A stretch of DNA of 64,000 bases from Planosporangium flavigriseum (GTDB taxonomy: Bacteria; Actinomycetota; Actinomycetes; Mycobacteriales; Micromonosporaceae), in assembly GCF_011947225.1 (NCBI RefSeq), contig NZ_JAATVW010000001.1:434001-498000 (forward strand), written 5' to 3'. A program made the position numbers and the translations under genes. Numbering within the stretch: position 1 is the stretch's first letter; each line of letters starts with the position of its first letter. Of the stretch, positions 61,049 to 64,000 are shown piece after piece. The notes under the pieces were generated by a model. The model did not search any database. It saw nothing but the letters and a program-made list of their open reading frames with translations, and had not been told where the DNA came from.

Positions 61049-62143
61049 CTAACGGACGCCGGGCCGCACGAACGGCGGCTTGACGACCTTCATCCGCGAG
61101 CTCCGGCCACGCACGTCGACCTCGACCTCGCTGCCCGCACCGAGCCCGGCGGCCGTGTCGAGGAGGGCGAGGGCGATACCGACCCGGCGCGTGGGCGAGA
61201 AGGTACCGCTGGTGATCTCGCCGACGGTCTCGTCGCCGCGGAGCACCGCCATGTGGGCGCGGGGGATGCCCCGATCGAGTGATTCCAGCCCCCACAGCAC
61301 CCGGCGCGGGCCGGCCTCTTTCTCGGCCAGCAGCGCCTCGCGGCCCCAGAACCGGGGCTTGGCCCAGCCGACCGCCCAGCCGGCACGGGCCTGCACCGGC
61401 GTGATCTCCAGCGACAGGTCCTGGCCGTGCAGCGGGTAACCCATCTCGGTGCGCAGCGTGTCCCGGGCGGCCAGCCCACAGGCGCGGATGCCGTGCTCCT
61501 GACCGGCGGCCATGATCGCGTCCCACAGCTCGGTGGCCTGGTCGACCGGGGCCACCAGCTCGTACCCGTGCTCGCCGGTGTAGCCGGTGCGGCAGACGAT
61601 GACGTCGCCGGAGACCGCGAAGCTCATGTACGGGTGGTCGGTCGGCAGCCCCATCGCGGTCAGCACGTCGGCCGAGCGGGGGCCCTGCACCGCGAGGACC
61701 GCGTAGTCGGCGTGCCGGTTGGTGACCTCGACCCCCGGCGGCGCGGCCTCGGCCAGCCGGCGGACGACCTCGGCGGTGTTGGCCGCGTTCGGGATCAGGA
61801 ACACGTCGTCGTCGGCGTTGAGGTAGGCGATCAGGTCGTCGACCACCCCGCCGGTGGCGTCGTCGCAGCACAGCGTGTACTGCGCCTGACCGGGCTCGAT
61901 CCGGCCCAGGTCGCCGGTGAGGCACGCGTTGACGAAGCCGGCCGCGCCCGGCCCGCGCACCGTCGCCTTGCCGAGGTGGGACACGTCGAACACCCCGACG
62001 CCCTCGCGGACCGCCGTGTGCTCCTTGAGCACACCGCCGCCCGCGTACTCAAGCGGCATCTCCCAGCCGCCAAAGGCGGCGAACTTCGCGCCTAGCTCGG
62101 CGTGACGTGGGTAGAGCACCGGACGCAGCAAGGCTTCGCTCAT
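61049..62143 (-). CDS. gcvT: Glycine cleavage system T protein (aminomethyltransferase)
   Basis: Transfers the methylene unit from lipoyl-bound aminomethyl to tetrahydrofolate, releasing ammonia. 364 residues with [36 protein letters not shown], the folate-site Asp in [15 protein letters not shown] and [13 protein letters not shown] 62143 is preferred to a TTG three codons upstream. gcvH and gcvP are not in the window. Convergent with cobS (5 bp) and divergent from pepA. Confidence 0.95.
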   Translation of the reverse strand: MSEALLRPVLYPRHAELGAKFAAFGGWEMPLEYAGGGVLKEHTAVREGVGVFDVSHLGKATVRGPGAAGFVNACLTGDLGRIEPGQAQYTLCCDDATGGVVDDLIAYLNADDDVFLIPNAANTAEVVRRLAEAAPPGVEVTNRHADYAVLAVQGPRSADVLTAMGLPTDHPYMSFAVSGDVIVCRTGYTGEHGYELVAPVDQATELWDAIMAAGQEHGIRACGLAARDTLRTEMGYPLHGQDLSLEITPVQARAGWAVGWAKPRFWGREALLAEKEAGPRRVLWGLESLDRGIPRAHMAVLRGDETVGEITSGTFSPTRRVGIALALLDTAAGLGAGSEVEVDVRGRSSRMKVVKPPFVRPGVR

Positions 62144-62247
62144 GGGTGGCAACCTATCGCGTCGGACCTGGGGGTTCGTCCCCGCCGCCCGTGATCGTCG
62201 CCTAGCATCGGCGCCTAACGTGCTTTATCCCAGCGGACGGAGAACCT

Positions 62248-63801
62248 GTGACCTCGCTCAACCTGGTGGACACCGATCCTGCTGAGCTGCGCGTCGACGC
62301 GGTCGTCATCGGCGTGCACAGCGTCGCCGAACCCGTGGCCGGCCAGCCGCCACTGCTCCTCGCATCCGGGGCGGAGAGCATCACCGCCGCGTTCGACGGC
62401 CGCCTCAGCGAGACGCTGTCCCTGCTCGGCGCAGCCGGCGCGCCCGGTGAGGTCACGAAGCTGGCCAGCCTGGGTGCGGTGACGGCGCCCCTGGTCGTAG
62501 CGGTCGGGCTCGGCCCTGAGCCGACCGGCGCGGCACCGGCGGCGGAGATCCTGCGCCGGGCCGCCGGTTCGGCCGTACGGGCTCTTGCCGGCGCCACCAA
62601 CGTGGCGCTGAGCCTCCCGCTCTCCGACGACCCGGGCGGCGCCGACGCCGTCCACGCGCTGCGGGCGATCGCCGAGGGCGCGCTGCTGGGCAGCTACCGG
62701 TTCGCCGCGTACAAGACGAAGCCGGCGCCCGGCCGGCGCGATCCGGTGGACGCGGTGAGCGTGCACGTACCCGACGCCGGTGACGAGACGATGACGGTCG
62801 AGCTGGCCCGGGTCGTGGCGGTGACGTCGGCGGTCTGCCGGGCCCGCGACTGGGTCAACTGCGCCCCGAACGACCTGCGGCCGCCGGACTTCGCGGACGC
62901 GATCGCCGAGGCGGCTACCAAGGCCGGCCTTCAGGTCGAGGTGCTCGACGAGACGGCGCTCAAGGAGGCCGGGTACGGCGGCATCCTCGCCGTCGGCCAG
63001 GGCTCGGAGGCCCCGCCGCGGCTGGTCCGCCTGTCGTACCGGCCGGAGGGCTCGCCGGCGCGGCACGTCGCGCTCGTCGGCAAGGGGATCACGTTCGACA
63101 GCGGTGGCGTGTCCATCAAGCCGGCGCAGGGCATGTGGGAGATGAAGTCGGACATGGCCGGCGCCGCCGCAGTGGCCGCCACCATGCTCGCCATCGCGGC
63201 GCTCACGCCGAACGTGGCCGTGACCGGGTACGCGGCCCTCGCGGAGAACATGCCGTCCGGATCGGCGTACCGCCCCGGTGACGTGGTGCGCATGTACGGC
63301 GGCAAGCACGTCGAGGTGCTCAACACCGACGCCGAGGGCCGGATGGTGCTGGCTGACGCGATCGTGCGCGCCGGCGAGGACAACCCCGACTACCTGGTCG
63401 AGACGTCGACGCTCACCGGCGGTCAGGTGGTGGCCCTGGGCAAGCGCGTCGCCGGCCTCATGGGCGACGCCGCGTTCATGGACCGGCTCAAGAAGATCGG
63501 CGACGAGGTCGGCGAGCCCGCGTGGCCGATGCCGATCCCGGACGACGTGCGTAAGGGCATGGAGTCCGAGGTGGCCGACATCTCGCAGGTCAACGCCGGG
63601 ATGGACCGTGCCGGTCACATGCTGCAGGGTGGCGCGTTCCTGTCCGAGTTCGTCCCGTCCGGCCTGCCGTGGGCGCACCTGGACATCGCCGGTCCCGCGT
63701 ACCACTCGGGTGAGCCGTTCGGGTACTGGACGAAGGGCGGCACCGGGGTGCCGGTGCGGACGCTGACCGCGCTGATCGAGGACGTGGCCGCGAACGGCTG
63801 A
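62248..63801 (+). CDS. pepA: Leucyl aminopeptidase (M17)
   Basis: A 517-residue cytosolic hexameric aminopeptidase with two metal ions. The C-terminal catalytic domain shows GKGITFDSGGVSIKP, MKSDMAGAAAV, and the family signature NTDAEGRMVLADAI. The N-terminal ~170 residues are the macro-like domain of the family. The GTG start follows GGAG. It corresponds to Rv2213 (pepB) in M. tuberculosis, also next to gcvT. Confidence 0.95.
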   Translation: MTSLNLVDTDPAELRVDAVVIGVHSVAEPVAGQPPLLLASGAESITAAFDGRLSETLSLLGAAGAPGEVTKLASLGAVTAPLVVAVGLGPEPTGAAPAAEILRRAAGSAVRALAGATNVALSLPLSDDPGGADAVHALRAIAEGALLGSYRFAAYKTKPAPGRRDPVDAVSVHVPDAGDETMTVELARVVAVTSAVCRARDWVNCAPNDLRPPDFADAIAEAATKAGLQVEVLDETALKEAGYGGILAVGQGSEAPPRLVRLSYRPEGSPARHVALVGKGITFDSGGVSIKPAQGMWEMKSDMAGAAAVAATMLAIAALTPNVAVTGYAALAENMPSGSAYRPGDVVRMYGGKHVEVLNTDAEGRMVLADAIVRAGEDNPDYLVETSTLTGGQVVALGKRVAGLMGDAAFMDRLKKIGDEVGEPAWPMPIPDDVRKGMESEVADISQVNAGMDRAGHMLQGGAFLSEFVPSGLPWAHLDIAGPAYHSGEPFGYWTKGGTGVPVRTLTALIEDVAANG

Positions 63802-63818
63802 GCTGTCACGCCGGTGGC

Positions 63819-63860
63819 GAGTGCGCTACGAAACGGCCGAACCCATTGGGTAGCGCACTC
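63819..63860. terminator. Hairpin between convergent genes
   Basis: GAGTGCGCTAC (63819-63829) pairs perfectly with GTAGCGCACTC (63850-63860) over a 20-nt loop, between the pepA stop and the leftward gene ending at 63907. Confidence 0.65.
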
Positions 63861-63906
63861 AACCGCAGGCATTGGCGACGCAATTCTCAAGAACGAAAGG
63901 GATAAA

Positions 63907-64000
63907 TCAGCCGGCTTCGGCCCGCTTACGTCGCGCGTTGTAATCGCGCATACGTTGCGGGTATCCGACCAACGCGACGTCGTATACGGGAATTCCCAGC
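63907..64000 (-). CDS. 3' end of an unidentified gene
   Basis: The last 30 codons of a leftward reading frame are visible, ending LVGYPQRMRDYNARRKRAEA and a Gly before the stop; upstream sequence is outside the window. The open frame, basic C-terminus and terminator placement support a real gene. The family cannot be told from 30 residues. Confidence 0.55.
   Translation of the reverse strand, partial: LGIPVYDVALVGYPQRMRDYNARRKRAEAG

Noticed and set aside
62144-62247. Glycine riboswitch before gcvT
   Set aside because: The gap is only 104 bp and shows no tandem aptamer-like structure.

Overview
The window is about 72% GC by eye. It is densely packed with short operons whose stop and start codons often overlap (ATGA, GTGA), and many genes start with GTG or TTG behind GGAGG-type ribosome sites. 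It encodes an actinobacterial bc1-aa3 respiratory branch (diheme QcrC, QcrA, QcrB, CtaC, CtaE, CtaF), a PimB-like phosphatidylinositol mannoside mannosyltransferase, an RNase AS-type exonuclease and a PPi-type phosphofructokinase. This points to a high-GC actinomycete; gene content and style suggest Micromonosporaceae (inference). No rRNA, tRNA, CRISPR array, insertion sequence, prophage or replication origin was seen.

Recalled gene order in Mycobacterium tuberculosis Rv2179c-Rv2213 matches the backbone well: RNase AS, acyltransferase, SRPBCC protein, fadD15, pimB, DEDDh/GIY-YIG nuclease, trpD, ctaE-qcrCAB, ctaC/ctaF, PfkB-family kinase, HesB/ErpA protein, glycerate kinase, DUF3043, cobT-cobS, gcvT and pepA. 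The window therefore looks like an old chromosomal core with accessory insertions rather than a mobile island.

Layout. 0-9.3 kb: partial unknown gene, proC, pfkA, RNase AS, Crp/Fnr regulator, small unknown gene, a large zinc-ribbon/adenylate cyclase/STAND ATPase that seems to start at ATC, and plsC. 9.5-15.5 kb: two-TM protein; flavin monooxygenase coupled to an alpha/beta hydrolase lacking its nucleophile; and a leftward SRPBCC / Lys-Ala-Pro-tail protein / ROK kinase / EEP phosphatase operon. 15.7-24 kb: acyl-CoA synthetase with a two-component pair, then a leftward NYN protein, Cys-rich small protein, M48 protease and PimB group. 24.2-30 kb: DEDDh-GIY-YIG nuclease, then a Rel/SpoT homologue, Nudix, nucleotidyltransferase and stand-alone RAM protein. 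30-35.4 kb: S9 peptidase, divergent alpha/beta hydrolase, and ctaG / pseudo-receiver / trpD. 35.5-41.8 kb: ctaE-qcrCAB and ctaC-ctaF, each ended by a very strong hairpin terminator. 42-44.2 kb: cysteine desulfurase-TusA facing DUF4395-thioredoxin. 44.2-50.4 kb: PfkB kinase, ErpA, glycerate kinase, nadA, murA, DUF3043. 50.5-58.4 kb (most accessory-looking): ABC-2 exporter, WG-repeat protein, tandem aldo/keto reductases (the first with an internal deletion), MarR regulator, site-2 protease and a tiny partner. 58.5-64 kb: fused cobU-cobT, cobS, gcvT, pepA and the 3' end of a further gene.

Items most worth following up: the membrane sulfur-relay cluster at 42-44 kb, the ATC start at 4990, the RSH protein with an altered synthetase half, the ctaG-linked pseudo-receiver, the nucleophile-less hydrolase coupled to a monooxygenase, the deleted aldo/keto reductase copy, and an inverted repeat that includes the MarR ribosome-binding site.
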